Shown here: piece by piece, positions 51,151-59,878 of the stretch
Position numbering within the stretch: position 1 is the stretch's first letter
Layout: the number at the start of each line of letters is the position of its first letter
From: an uncultured Clostridia bacterium
Lineage (GTDB): Bacteria > Bacillota > Clostridia > Oscillospirales > Ruminococcaceae
Assembly (NCBI GenBank): GCA_947631455.1
Contig: CANRLH010000002.1
Coordinates: forward strand, 1 to 64,000
DNA length: 64,000 bases
Direction: 5' to 3'
Notes under the pieces: model-generated
Seen by the model: the letters and a program-made list of their open reading frames with translations, nothing else
Told to the model about the DNA's origin: nothing
Databases searched by the model: none
Made by a program: the position numbers and the translations under genes

Positions 51151-52506
51151 TTATTGCCTTAGGTAAACTCCGTTTTCCTCAATATAGTCCTCCATATCCT
51201 GCTTATAATCAAGATCAAGAGGGTCGCTTGTAAGCACCTTTAACGCGCGTCTTCCTATATCTTTTCTGAAGTGAACATTATCCCAGCTTATCTTTGATAC
51301 AGCAGCGTAGCTTTTGTCAAGAGCTCCCTGAAGGGTAAGAGCTGTGCAGGTTACTCCTAATACTCTTCCGCCGTTTGTTAAAAAACTTGCGCCGTCAGAT
51401 TTCGTTCCTGCATGATAAACAAACGCGCCATCTACCTGTCCGTTTTCGTCAAGTCCGTCTATCACAAGCCCCTTGGGATAACTTCCCGGATATCCACCGC
51501 TTGCCATTATTACACAGGAGCAGTAACCCTGTTTCCAGCTTATATCTGCGCTTTTGAGGTCGTGGTTATAAATTTTTACCATAATATCAGCGAGGTCGCC
51601 GTCAAGCATTGGCAGAACTACCTGTGTTTCCGGATCGCCGAATCGGCAGTTATATTCAATAACCTTTGGGCCTTTCGGCGTCAACATAAGCCCGAAGTAT
51701 AAGCAGCCTTCAAATACTCTGCCTTCCGATTTCATAGCGTTTACAGTGGGCAGAAAAATCTTTTCCATACACTCCTTTGCAACGTCATCTGTGTAGTACG
51801 GGTTTGGCGCAACAGTTCCCATTCCGCCGGTGTTTAAGCCCTTATCTCCGTCAAGCGCTCTTTTGTGATCCATTGAGGATATCATAGGTATTATAGTTTC
51901 GCCGTCGGTAAACGATAGCACGGAAACCTCAGGCCCCGTTAAAAATTCCTCAATTACAATCCGAAGTCCGGAATCGCCGAATTTTCTGTCTTTTATCATA
52001 GCGTTTACGGCATTGACAGCTTCATCCTCATTCTGTGCAATTATAACACCCTTTCCGAGTGCAAGGCCGTCTGCTTTAATTACGGCAGGATATGAGTTCT
52101 GCTCCTTTAAATACGCTATTGCTTTGTCAGCGTCTGTGAAAACCTCGTAAAACGCAGTAGGTATACCGTATTTTTTCATAAGATCTTTCGAGAAAACTTT
52201 ACTGCCTTCAATTATCGCTGCCGCTTTTGTCGGTCCGAAGGTCATAAAGCCCTCTGCACGCAGCGCGTCTACCATTCCCATAACCAGAGGATCGTCAGGA
52301 GCAACGACAACCATATCCACAGAAAGCTCTTTTGCGAGCGAAACCACTCCGTCGATATCCGTTGCCGATACGCTAAAGCAATCGGCATATTTTGAAATTC
52401 CGCCGTTTCCGGGAGTGCAGTAAAGCTTTTCGACTAATTTGCTCTCTTTAAGCTTCATAATTATCGCGTGTTCTCTTCCGCCGCCGCCTACTACGAGAAT
52501 CTTCAT
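51151..52506 (-). CDS. purD: Phosphoribosylamine-glycine ligase (GAR synthetase)
   Basis: An ATP-grasp enzyme of purine synthesis (phosphoribosylamine + glycine + ATP to GAR). 451 residues. The N-terminus is KILVVGGGGREHAIIMKL; ATP-grasp segments are YPAVIKADGLALGKGVIIA and LTGPEVSVLSFTDG; VIEYNCRFGDPETQVVLP is the metal-binding motif. No other pur genes are near. It is the third gene of the alaS-HIT-purD unit, 29 bases after the HIT gene. Confidence 0.96.
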   Translation of the reverse strand: MKILVVGGGGREHAIIMKLKESKLVEKLYCTPGNGGISKYADCFSVSATDIDGVVSLAKELSVDMVVVAPDDPLVMGMVDALRAEGFMTFGPTKAAAIIEGSKVFSKDLMKKYGIPTAFYEVFTDADKAIAYLKEQNSYPAVIKADGLALGKGVIIAQNEDEAVNAVNAMIKDRKFGDSGLRIVIEEFLTGPEVSVLSFTDGETIIPMISSMDHKRALDGDKGLNTGGMGTVAPNPYYTDDVAKECMEKIFLPTVNAMKSEGRVFEGCLYFGLMLTPKGPKVIEYNCRFGDPETQVVLPMLDGDLADIMVKIYNHDLKSADISWKQGYCSCVIMASGGYPGSYPKGLVIDGLDENGQVDGAFVYHAGTKSDGASFLTNGGRVLGVTCTALTLQGALDKSYAAVSKISWDNVHFRKDIGRRALKVLTSDPLDLDYKQDMEDYIEENGVYLRQ

Positions 52507-52535
52507 ATCTGATTACCTCCTTTTTAATATCTTAT

Positions 52536-52880
52536 TTATCCTGCGGGCCATTCAAGCTCTCTGCCGGCAAGTATATGAAAATGAATGTGAAAAACAGTCT
52601 GCCCCGCTGACTCTCCGCAGTTGTTTACGACCCTAAAGCCATCTTTTCCAAAGCCCTCATCTTTAGCGATTTTTGCAATTACCTCGTAAATATGCGCGAT
52701 ATACGATGAGTTTTGAGAATCTACCTCAAGTGCTGATGATATATGTTTTTTAGGCACCGCAAGGTAATGCACGGGCGCCGCAGGCGCTATGTCCTTAAAT
52801 ACATAGACTAAGTCGTCCTCATATACCTTGTTGGAGGGAACCTCTCCCTTTATGATCTTGCAAAACAAACAGTCTTCCAT
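52536..52880 (-). CDS. HIT-family nucleotide hydrolase (HinT-like)
   Basis: A 114-residue protein with the histidine triad VFHIHFHILAGRELEWPAG at the C-terminus and CLFCKIIKGEVPSNKVYEDD at the N-terminus. HinT enzymes hydrolyse adenosine phosphoramidates and aminoacyl-AMP; the position behind alaS fits disposal of aminoacyl adenylates. It starts 16 bases after alaS. Confidence 0.93.
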   Translation of the reverse strand: MEDCLFCKIIKGEVPSNKVYEDDLVYVFKDIAPAAPVHYLAVPKKHISSALEVDSQNSSYIAHIYEVIAKIAKDEGFGKDGFRVVNNCGESAGQTVFHIHFHILAGRELEWPAG

Positions 52881-52896
52881 ATAAAAACACCCTTTC

Positions 52897-55545
52897 TTAT
52901 TTAATGAACTCTGCGACTATATTGTTTACCTGTGTAAGTGCTTCGTCTATCTTATAGATATCACCGACTCCACCCATAGCGCTGTCAGGCTTACCGCCGC
53001 CTTTGCCGCCGGTAAGAGCAGAAACCTTCTTAAGAATGTTTCCTGCGTGGGCGCCCTTGTCAATAGCGGCCTTTGAACATGAGCAATGAACGATACCTTT
53101 ATCTTCGCTGGCTCTGCCAAATATAACTGCTGTGACCGGAGCATCCATAGACTTTATCTGATCGCCTATCTTTCTTAAAATATCGCCGCCGGCGTTCGCC
53201 ATAAAGCTTGCTATTACTTTTACTCCGTTTACATCGTTTCCGTTGCTGACAAGGTTTTTTATCTCTCCTAAAGCAAGTTTGTCGTTAAGCGTCTGAACCT
53301 CTTTTTCAAGGCTCTTTACATTTGAAAGAATGCTTTCGCACTTTGCGATAAAAGATGATATATCATTTACTTTGAGCATATGACTTGCTTTTACGATCGT
53401 TTCGTTAAACGAGTTAAACAGCTTTAAAAGTCCTCGTCCCGTAACAGCCTCTATACGTCTTACCCCTGCCGCAACCGAGGATTCAGATACTATCTTAAAA
53501 AGCCCAGCTTGTGAGGTGTTGTTGAGATGTGTTCCTCCGCAGAACTCGACAGAAAAATCACCCATTGAAACAACCCTTACAACCTCACCGTACTTTTCAC
53601 CGAATAGCGCCATTGCACCGAGCTTTTTAGCCTCATTTATCGGCATCTCTTCTGTCTTAATATCGATTGAATCAAGCAACTTCTGGTTTACAATAGCTTC
53701 TATCTTTGAAATTTCCTCAGGTGTTACCGCATCAAAATGTGAAAAGTCAAAGCGCAGCCTGTCAGCGCTTACCAGTTGTCCCGCCTGATGAACGTGATCT
53801 CCCAGAACCTCTCTTAACGCCGCCTGTAAAAGATGTGCACAGGAGTGATTTCGGGTAACAGACATTCTGTTCGCTTTGTCTACCTCAAGGCGTGCCGCCT
53901 GTCCGACCGCTATTTCGCCCTCTGTGACTATTGCAGTGTGAGATATCTTTCCGGCAACGACTTTTTGCGTATCAGTTACTGTAAGCTTTCCTGTTTCGGT
54001 AGCAATAGTTCCGATATCTCCGACCTGTCCGCCGCTTTCAGCGTAAAACGGTGTCTTTTCCGTGATGATATAAACCTCATCGCCTGTCGCCGCCGTGTTG
54101 ATAAGTTCGTCGTCAGTCGCAATATAATCTATTGTAGACACGCAGGATAGACATTCGTATCCTACAAATTCTGTGTGATAAGATCTGTCTATCTTATGGA
54201 AAACAGTTTCGTCAGCTCCCATATATTTTGAGCCGCCGCGTGCTTCTCTCGCACGTTCCTTTTGCTCCTGCATACATTTGTTAAATTCCTCCTCATCGCA
54301 TGAAAGCCCTTGCTCCTCTAAAAGTTCACGCGTCAGGTCGATAGGAAAGCCGTAGGTATCAGAAAGTAAAAAGCAGGATTTTCCGTCCAGAACTTTTTTA
54401 CCGTTTGTTTTCAGTTCGTCTATAAAGCCGCCTAGAATATTCATTCCCCTGTCTATCGTCTCGTTAAAGCTTTTTTCTTCGTTGGAAAGAAGCTTTTCTA
54501 TGTAGTCAAATTTCTCAATAAGCTCAGGGTATTCGCCTTTTGAGTTTTCAACCACAGTTTTAACAAGCTCGCTTAAGAAAAGGCCGTCTATGCCTAAAAG
54601 CTTTGCGTGGCGAACAGCTCTTCTTATAAGGCGGCGCATTACGTATCCTCTGCCCTCATTAGAAGGGAAAACACCGTCAGACGCCATAAATGTTACCGAG
54701 CGGATATGGTCGGTGATAACACGTATGGAAATGTCATTCTTATGGTCTTTTCCATACTCGCACTTTGCAATTTCGCATACCTTGTCTCTTATCGCCTTTA
54801 CGGTATCAACATCGAATATTGAGTCTACGTTCTGCATCATAGCGGCAAGGCGTTCCATGCCCATTCCCGTATCTATGTTCTTTTGCTTTAGGGGAGTATA
54901 TGTGCCGTCCTCATGACGTTCAAACTGTGTGAACACCAGATTCCAAAACTCCATATATCTGTCACAGTCACAGCCCACCGTACAATCGGGTTTGCCACAG
55001 CCGTATTTTTCACCTCTGTCAAAATAAATCTCTGAACACGGTCCGCACGGACCATCGATCCCAGCTTCCCAGAAGTTATCCTCTTTGCCCATTTTAAAGA
55101 TCTTATCTTCAGACAGACCTATCTTCTCATGCCATATCTCATACGCTTCGTCATCTTCCTTATATACGGAAACATACAGCCTGTCCTCAGGCAGTTCAAG
55201 CACCTTTGTGCAAAACTCCCACGCCCATGAAATCGCATCCTCTTTAAAGTAATCGCCGAAAGAGAAGTTTCCGAGCATCTCAAAAAAAGTTCCATGCCTT
55301 GCGGTAATTCCCACGTTTTCAATATCGCCTGTGCGGATACACTTCTGGCAGGTAGTCATTCGTCTTTTAGGGGGTTCTTCCTGCCCTGTAAAGTACGGCT
55401 TAAGCGGAGCCATGCCAGCGTTTATCAGAAGCAGACTGTTGTCGTTTTGCGGAACAAGTGGAAAGCTCTTATGTCTCAGATGCCCTTTGCTTTCAAAAAA
55501 ATTTAAAAACATATCTCTGAGTTCGTTAAGTGATGTGTTTTTCAT
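52897..55545 (-). CDS. alaS: Alanyl-tRNA synthetase
   Basis: Full length at 882 residues when the ATG at 55545 is used (AAAGGAG upstream). The frame stays open into the leader, but that part lies in the T-box. The class II catalytic domain starts LRDMFLNFFESKGHLRHKSF. The editing domain has zinc ligands in VTRNHSCAHLLQAALREVLG and FSVEFCGGTHLNNTSQAG. The C-terminal C-Ala domain has a Gly-rich GGKGGGKPDSAMGG. It is controlled by the alanine T-box and leads an operon with HIT and purD. Confidence 0.97.
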   Translation of the reverse strand: MKNTSLNELRDMFLNFFESKGHLRHKSFPLVPQNDNSLLLINAGMAPLKPYFTGQEEPPKRRMTTCQKCIRTGDIENVGITARHGTFFEMLGNFSFGDYFKEDAISWAWEFCTKVLELPEDRLYVSVYKEDDEAYEIWHEKIGLSEDKIFKMGKEDNFWEAGIDGPCGPCSEIYFDRGEKYGCGKPDCTVGCDCDRYMEFWNLVFTQFERHEDGTYTPLKQKNIDTGMGMERLAAMMQNVDSIFDVDTVKAIRDKVCEIAKCEYGKDHKNDISIRVITDHIRSVTFMASDGVFPSNEGRGYVMRRLIRRAVRHAKLLGIDGLFLSELVKTVVENSKGEYPELIEKFDYIEKLLSNEEKSFNETIDRGMNILGGFIDELKTNGKKVLDGKSCFLLSDTYGFPIDLTRELLEEQGLSCDEEEFNKCMQEQKERAREARGGSKYMGADETVFHKIDRSYHTEFVGYECLSCVSTIDYIATDDELINTAATGDEVYIITEKTPFYAESGGQVGDIGTIATETGKLTVTDTQKVVAGKISHTAIVTEGEIAVGQAARLEVDKANRMSVTRNHSCAHLLQAALREVLGDHVHQAGQLVSADRLRFDFSHFDAVTPEEISKIEAIVNQKLLDSIDIKTEEMPINEAKKLGAMALFGEKYGEVVRVVSMGDFSVEFCGGTHLNNTSQAGLFKIVSESSVAAGVRRIEAVTGRGLLKLFNSFNETIVKASHMLKVNDISSFIAKCESILSNVKSLEKEVQTLNDKLALGEIKNLVSNGNDVNGVKVIASFMANAGGDILRKIGDQIKSMDAPVTAVIFGRASEDKGIVHCSCSKAAIDKGAHAGNILKKVSALTGGKGGGKPDSAMGGVGDIYKIDEALTQVNNIVAEFIK

Positions 55546-55561
55546 ATATAATTCTCCTTTA

Positions 55562-55792
55562 AAAAATAAAAGCCCGCCCAAATATTGGGACGAACTTAAA
55601 AATTCCGTGGTACCACCCAAATTGCAGCATAAATAAAAAATGCTGCCGCTCGTGATCTTTAACGCAGATTTACGCTGCGGTTTTCCGCAGTGCTCAGGGT
55701 TAGCCGCCAAGAAGCGCCTGAAAGCTTTCACCGACCGCTTTCTCTCTGAAAAACGCCGCGCCTGGGTAAGTCCCTTCATAGCAGATTTTACT
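55562..55792 (-). promoter_or_regulatory. Alanine T-box riboswitch
   Basis: On the minus strand the leader has the AG bulge (CAGAGAG), the distal GGTGAAAGC loop, a probable specifier GCU (complement of 55702-55704, in GGCTAACCCTGAG) and the T-box GGGTGGTACCACGG (complement near 55604-55619) with the tRNA-binding TGG. The terminator GTCCCAA/TTGGGCGGG with a T-run sits just before alaS. Uncharged tRNA-Ala would stabilise the anti-terminator and turn on the alaS-HIT-purD operon. Confidence 0.93.
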
Positions 55793-55798
55793 AAAAAC

Positions 55799-55827
55799 AG
55801 TATATCAAAAACACATAAAAAAATCAA
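55799..55827 (-). promoter_or_regulatory. Sigma-A promoter of the alaS operon
   Basis: On the minus strand: TTGATT (complement of 55822-55827), a 17-base spacer and TATACT (complement of 55799-55804). It overlaps the last codons of the upstream gene. Confidence 0.75.
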
Positions 55828-56237
55828 GTGCTTTTTAAAATATTTTTGCTCTCAAGAAACACCCTTTTTGAAATAAGGGAGTTTATCTGCATGGTAAAGA
55901 ATGATAACAAAACCCAGACTAGTGAAAACTTAAGACATATCTGGCCGTTAAGGTCAAGCCCAACTTTGCTGTAATCCCATATATTAAGGCCTAGCCGAAT
56001 GTTTAAAAAGTAGCCCATAAGCGCTTCCATCGCTGTTATAAATATACCGCAGACAACTGCGCAGAAAATTGCAGAGGTTAAGCTTTTTCGAAAGCTGTCG
56101 ATTATGCTTATAAACAACATACAGATTCCTCCAAGAACCCCCATTGATATGTGCGTATAGCCTCTGAACAAAAGCTCTATTATTCCGTATCCCAGCGCGC
56201 CTATGGAAAACAGTGTAAATGACTTCAGATACTCCAT
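55824..56237 (-). CDS. Putative ABC transporter permease (CmpB/PF06541 family)
   Basis: A 137-residue protein with four hydrophobic spans matching the "putative ABC-transporter type IV" family: GALGYGIIELLFRGYTHISM, GGICMLFI, EALMGYFLNIRLGLNIWDYS and NGQICLKFSLVW. Function is unproven. It ends at the alaS promoter. Confidence 0.8.
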   Translation of the reverse strand: MEYLKSFTLFSIGALGYGIIELLFRGYTHISMGVLGGICMLFISIIDSFRKSLTSAIFCAVVCGIFITAMEALMGYFLNIRLGLNIWDYSKVGLDLNGQICLKFSLVWVLLSFFTMQINSLISKRVFLESKNILKST

Positions 56238-56329
56238 TTATATTTACCTCGAATATTTATTCGTTATGGCAGGATATTCTTGTAAAAATGTTGACTCTTT
56301 TATGTTGCACTGAGATAATAAAATAATTC

Positions 56330-56358
56330 TTGACAAACAAAAAAAAATATGGTAACAT
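56330..56358 (+). promoter_or_regulatory. Sigma-A promoter of tRNA-Leu
   Basis: TTGACA (56330-56335), a 17-base spacer and TAACAT (56353-56358), about 16 bases before the tRNA. Confidence 0.8.
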
Positions 56359-56374
56359 AATTAAGTTATAATGT

Positions 56375-56458
56375 GCCGGTATGATGGAATTGGCAGACGT
56401 GCTGGACTCAAAATCCAGTGGTAGCGATACCGTACCGGTTCGACCCCGGTTACCGGCA
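56375..56458 (+). tRNA. tRNA-Leu (anticodon CAA)
   Basis: An 84-nt class II tRNA: acceptor GCCGGTA/TACCGGC, anticodon stem CTGGA/TCCAG around the loop CTCAAAA (anticodon CAA, reads UUG), a long variable arm and T-arm GGTTCGACCCC. CCA is encoded at 56459-56461. Its 3' 56 bases recur at 63205-63260, marking the attachment site of a genomic island. Confidence 0.96.
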
Positions 56459-56461
56459 CCA
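56406..56461. repeat. att site, left (3' end of tRNA-Leu)
   Basis: 56 bases from the anticodon loop through CCA, identical to 63205-63260. Site-specific integration at a tRNA 3' end typically leaves such a pair. Confidence 0.9.
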
Positions 56462-56683
56462 GACCTCAACACGCTCGAAAGTGCTTGATTTTCAAGCATT
56501 TTCGGGCTTTTCTTTATGCCCGCCGTTGACCTTTGCTCCTCTGTCAAGATTCCGGACAACTTAAAGTGAAAAAACGTTAAACTGCACAAAAATGAAACTG
56601 CATTTATTCCACGGTCTGTTGGCAATGAGCCTATAAGAAATGTGGTAGGATGTCTGACACGGCATAAACACTGGTTTGTGATC

Positions 56684-57004
56684 TTACGATACACGCTGCT
56701 CGTAATTGCGTTCAAATTCTTCCAAAGAGAAATAACCGCATGCACTGTGTATTCTTGTGGTGTTGTAGAATGTGTCTATGTATTCAAATATGAGCCTGCG
56801 GGCATGATCCATATTACGGATTAGAAATCTGTTGAGCCATTCACGCTTTATCAGCGAATGAAATGATTCTATGCAGGTGATGTCCCACTTTTTTCGCTGT
56901 TTCAGATGGTTTTCTTCCGACAAAATCATAATATCCGCTTTTGGACAACCCAAGTTTTTTGAGTACCCCATTGACGGAAATATCCTGTCATGACAGCTTT
57001 TCAT
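56684..57004 (-). pseudogene. IS3 orfB remnant with internal deletion
   Basis: A 106-codon frame joins an N-terminal orfB fragment (FPSMGYSKNLGCPKADIMIL) directly to the C-terminal end of the integrase core (ITCIESFHSLIKREWLNRFL, TRIHSACGYFSLEEFE). Both catalytic Asp regions of the DDE core are missing, so it cannot be an active transposase. Confidence 0.8.
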
Positions 57005-57031
57005 GCTCTATTTGGCTGTACAATTTTCCCG

Positions 57032-57325
57032 TCATTTGCTCAGGATACCCATAGCTTTTTTTAATATTTCAAGTGCGTCCTTTGTATCTTTCAATTCCTT
57101 TTTCAGCCCTGCGATCTCTTTAGCTTCATTGCTTGAATAATTTCCCGAACCACGCATGACGACTTTTCCGTCCTTATCCCGAGCCTCAAGCCATCTGTGC
57201 AGCGCTGAGTGAGATACCCCTAAATTCTTCGAGCACGCCTCTAATGATAGTTCCGGATGCTCCCTGCGGTAATTCACCGCATCTTGCTTGAATTCCTGTG
57301 TGTACTGTTTTTGCAGATTTCCCAT
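57032..57325 (-). CDS. IS3-family transposase orfA
   Basis: A 97-residue HTH protein (QYTQEFKQDAVNYRREHPEL, ACSKNLGVSHSALHRWLEAR) followed by a Leu-zipper-like coiled coil (EIAGLKKELKDTKDALEILK). This is the standard orfA of IS3/IS150-type elements. GGAGGAAA precedes the start. Its partner orfB is broken. Confidence 0.87.
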   Translation of the reverse strand: MGNLQKQYTQEFKQDAVNYRREHPELSLEACSKNLGVSHSALHRWLEARDKDGKVVMRGSGNYSSNEAKEIAGLKKELKDTKDALEILKKAMGILSK

Positions 57326-57397
57326 TGCTTTTTCCTCCTGTGTTCTTTTTACTTATTATATCACTTTTTGTTCACTTTAGGGTGTCTGGGATTTATT

Positions 57398-57460
57398 CTG
57401 GCACCAGACAACATCGGGATAGGTGTCAAACAATTTCTCATAGTAAGGACGATTTTTCAT
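57398..57460 (-). pseudogene. N-terminal fragment of an excisionase-like HTH protein
   Basis: ATG at 57460 follows GGAGG with good spacing and encodes MKNRPYYEKLFDTYPDVV, after which the frame enters the IS3 end. The fragment resembles the start of the HTH/excisionase-like protein at 62515-62919 (EYETKLRDYPDLLTFKEL). The IS insertion removed the rest. Confidence 0.65.
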
Positions 57461-57693
57461 AGTGTACCTCCAGTTAAAATGAAAATTCTTTTTGAACTTT
57501 TCAGAAAACATCTTGTCAATGGCAGAGGAACACATTATACTAATATACAGATTTCGCATTAGAGCGCGTTATAGATTCGGGATCTAATGCGTGAAACAAT
57601 TTTGAAAATGACGGACGCCCAAATCCGTATGGGGTTGAGCGCTTTCTGTTTGTGAGCTCGGAATGATATAACTTTAAAAAATTGAAAATCCTA

Positions 57694-57722
57694 TTGATAT
57701 TATTCCGATAATGTGTTATACT
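57694..57722 (+). promoter_or_regulatory. Sigma-A promoter of the fic gene
   Basis: TTGATA (57694-57699), a 17-base spacer and TATACT (57717-57722), 31 bases before the start codon. Confidence 0.8.
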
Positions 57723-57753
57723 ATAGTCAAGTTGACGAAGAGGCGGTGATACC

Positions 57754-58671
57754 TTGGAGTATATGAAAGTGGCACAAGCAGCACAGCTATGGGGAATTTC
57801 TGATCGCCGCGTCCGTATTTTGTGCCAACAGGGAAAAATCGAGGGTGTTATTCAAAATGGGCGTTCCTATCTTATTCCTGTGAATGCGGTAAAGCCAGTT
57901 GACGGTCGTAGATTGCGGCATAAAGAAGTTTCGGAACAATATCTTGCCATATTCTCTCGCATTGACGCCTTAAAGGAACAATTGGATAAACGATGCCCTT
58001 TGACAGCTGGAGAACTCAAGCGGTTGCAAGATGAATTTCTTGTGGAATACACTTACAATTCCAACGCTATTGAGGGCAATACCCTGACCTTGCAGGAGAC
58101 AGCCCTTGTGCTGGAAGGTCTTACAATTGACCAAAAGCCACTCAAGGATCATCTGGAAGCGGTCGGTCATAAAGATGCTTTTTTGTATGTGCAGGAATTG
58201 GTACGCTATAATGTTCCTTTCTCGGAGAACATCATTAAACAGATTCATACTCTGGTGCTCATGGACAGGCCGGAGGATCGCGGCATCTATCGCCGTATCC
58301 CGGTGCGGATCATGGGGGCGTATCATACACCACCCGATCCAGTCATGGTTCCTAAATTGATGGAAAAGTTGATCAAGGAATTTGAAGCCAGCAAGTTGCA
58401 CCCGATTGAGAGAGCGGCGTTGTTCCACCTAAAGTTTGAGGGTATTCACCCGTTTTTGGACGGCAACGGCCGCACAGGACGGCTAATTCTAAATCTGTTC
58501 CTGGTGCAAAATGGATACCCTCCTATCAATGTGAAGGTTGCGGATCGAAAGCGATATTATGATGCGTTTGACAGCTATTATAGGGACAACGACGCAAGCG
58601 CAATGGTGAAAATGGTAGCGGAATATGTTAAAGCAACTCTATTTGCAATAGATCATGTGTTAGGCTTTTAA
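57754..58671 (+). CDS. Fic-family protein with N-terminal MerR-like HTH
   Basis: A 305-residue protein. Residues 1-50 are a MerR-like winged helix (KVAQAAQLWGISDRRVRILC, GRSYLIPVNAVKP). Residues ~90-100 carry the inhibitory motif SNAIEGN that blocks the gamma-phosphate pocket. The Fic core is FEGIHPFLDGNGRTGRLILN with catalytic His; VLMDRPEDRGIYR is the flap. Such enzymes AMPylate target proteins. TTG 57754 lies 8 bases after GAGGCGGTG; ATG 57763 is an alternative. The HTH suggests autoregulation or DNA-linked targeting. Confidence 0.9.
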   Translation: MEYMKVAQAAQLWGISDRRVRILCQQGKIEGVIQNGRSYLIPVNAVKPVDGRRLRHKEVSEQYLAIFSRIDALKEQLDKRCPLTAGELKRLQDEFLVEYTYNSNAIEGNTLTLQETALVLEGLTIDQKPLKDHLEAVGHKDAFLYVQELVRYNVPFSENIIKQIHTLVLMDRPEDRGIYRRIPVRIMGAYHTPPDPVMVPKLMEKLIKEFEASKLHPIERAALFHLKFEGIHPFLDGNGRTGRLILNLFLVQNGYPPINVKVADRKRYYDAFDSYYRDNDASAMVKMVAEYVKATLFAIDHVLGF

Positions 58672-58894
58672 TTAATATTATGATAGTAGGACAAAATACA
58701 CTGCTCTTGAATCAATCATTAAGACGTAGGCTATGAGCTATGGAGCAATGAACTAATTGTTCGAAATAGATTTACCATAGCTTTTAGGATTACGTTGTCC
58801 TTTAATCAAAGTTGTCTGTATTTTATAATAAAGTGGATGTTGCTCCTCCAAGTTGGGAATAGACGTTAGATCACGAAATAAGGGTGTGTAAAAA

Positions 58895-59878
58895 ATGGAA
58901 CGAGATTTTAGATATTTGCGTGACAAGTATGATGATGCTGGTGCAAGAGAAATTTTCGAGAAAATATGTACAGAATGGCTTTATGCAAAGTATGGAGAAA
59001 GCGCACATAATATAAAGGTGAATCAGGGTGATGCAGGTATTGATATTCTTGTTGGTGATTTTTCTGCACCCATAATTAACTATCAATGTAAGTTCTTTTT
59101 AGATGGTATTGGAGATGTGCAAAAGCAGCAAATCAGAGATTCGTTTCTTACTGCAGTTAATTCCAAGCTATATACAATGAAAAAATGGGTTCTTTGTGTG
59201 CCATGTTTATTGAGCGCGAATGAGTTTAACTGGTGGAGCAACTGGAGTGCTAATCAGAAAGCGATATATAGTATTGATATCGCTCTCCATGAAGGTAGTT
59301 ATCTAATCTCACAATTAAAGAATTATGATATATATAAGACAGCTTTTGACGATGATATCCGTATAAAACTGGATTCCATCCTATCTTTTTTTGGAGAAGA
59401 ACGGCAAAGAATTCAAAAAGAAATAATTGTAATGCTTAATGAAATAGAGCCATATCAATTTAAAGATATGATTTTTGTAAAAAAATTAGAAAGCGCGAAC
59501 ATAACCTACTTAGACGGATGTATGCGAGATTTTTTCAATGCAGAATTAGTCGAACATACTGTTCAAAGCAAAGGAGATTCGGAAAATATGCGTTTACTCA
59601 GCAACCTGAAACAAAAGGTCTTTTCTCTTTGGGAAACACAATACCTGAGATATTCAAATGATTCTGATGGCAACGACTTGCTATCGCGTACATATGAGCG
59701 CATTGAAGATAATGATACAACTACACTAAGCTGTTCGGCAATTCCCGAAGTAAGTCTGTTAGCTAAAAAAGGCATGTTGCATCAGTGGGCAGAGGAATGT
59801 AGCATTGGGTGGCTAAAGGACTATAAGCAGAAGCTCGAAGGGTACATGACTAAGGAGATGGCGCAACATGGAGATTAA
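58895..59878 (+). CDS. ABC-3C system effector: restriction-endonuclease-fold domain plus C-terminal ABC-3C domain
   Basis: A 327-residue protein, first of a three-gene operon. Residues ~15-110 resemble a PD-(D/E)XK (Mrr-like) nuclease: FEKICTEWLYAKYG with Glu22, GDAGIDILVGD with Asp50 and NYQCKFF with Gln64/Lys66. The rest is helical and matches the position of the CTD that couples the effector to the ATPase in ABC-three-component systems. AAGGGTGTG precedes the ATG. No clear promoter is seen in the 223 bases before it. Nuclease activity is inferred from motifs only. Confidence 0.75.
   Translation: MERDFRYLRDKYDDAGAREIFEKICTEWLYAKYGESAHNIKVNQGDAGIDILVGDFSAPIINYQCKFFLDGIGDVQKQQIRDSFLTAVNSKLYTMKKWVLCVPCLLSANEFNWWSNWSANQKAIYSIDIALHEGSYLISQLKNYDIYKTAFDDDIRIKLDSILSFFGEERQRIQKEIIVMLNEIEPYQFKDMIFVKKLESANITYLDGCMRDFFNAELVEHTVQSKGDSENMRLLSNLKQKVFSLWETQYLRYSNDSDGNDLLSRTYERIEDNDTTTLSCSAIPEVSLLAKKGMLHQWAEECSIGWLKDYKQKLEGYMTKEMAQHGD

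Larger units (their letters stand above)
56552..57391 (-). mobile_element. Degenerate IS3-family insertion sequence
   Basis: An ~840-base element read on the minus strand. Ends with similar inverted repeats are seen (left GGACAACTTAAAGTGAA; right, inverted, AGACACCCTAAAGTGAAC). orfA is intact, but orfB has lost most of its catalytic core. The right end interrupts an excisionase-like gene. End positions are approximate. Confidence 0.7.

Noticed and set aside
55546-55827. 94-codon N-terminal extension of alaS
   Set aside because: It lies entirely in the T-box leader. The ATG at 55545 has the ribosome-binding site and gives the usual 882 residues.
56257-56745. 162-codon minus-strand frame across tRNA-Leu
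   Set aside because: It is antisense to the tRNA and runs into the IS remnant; not a gene.
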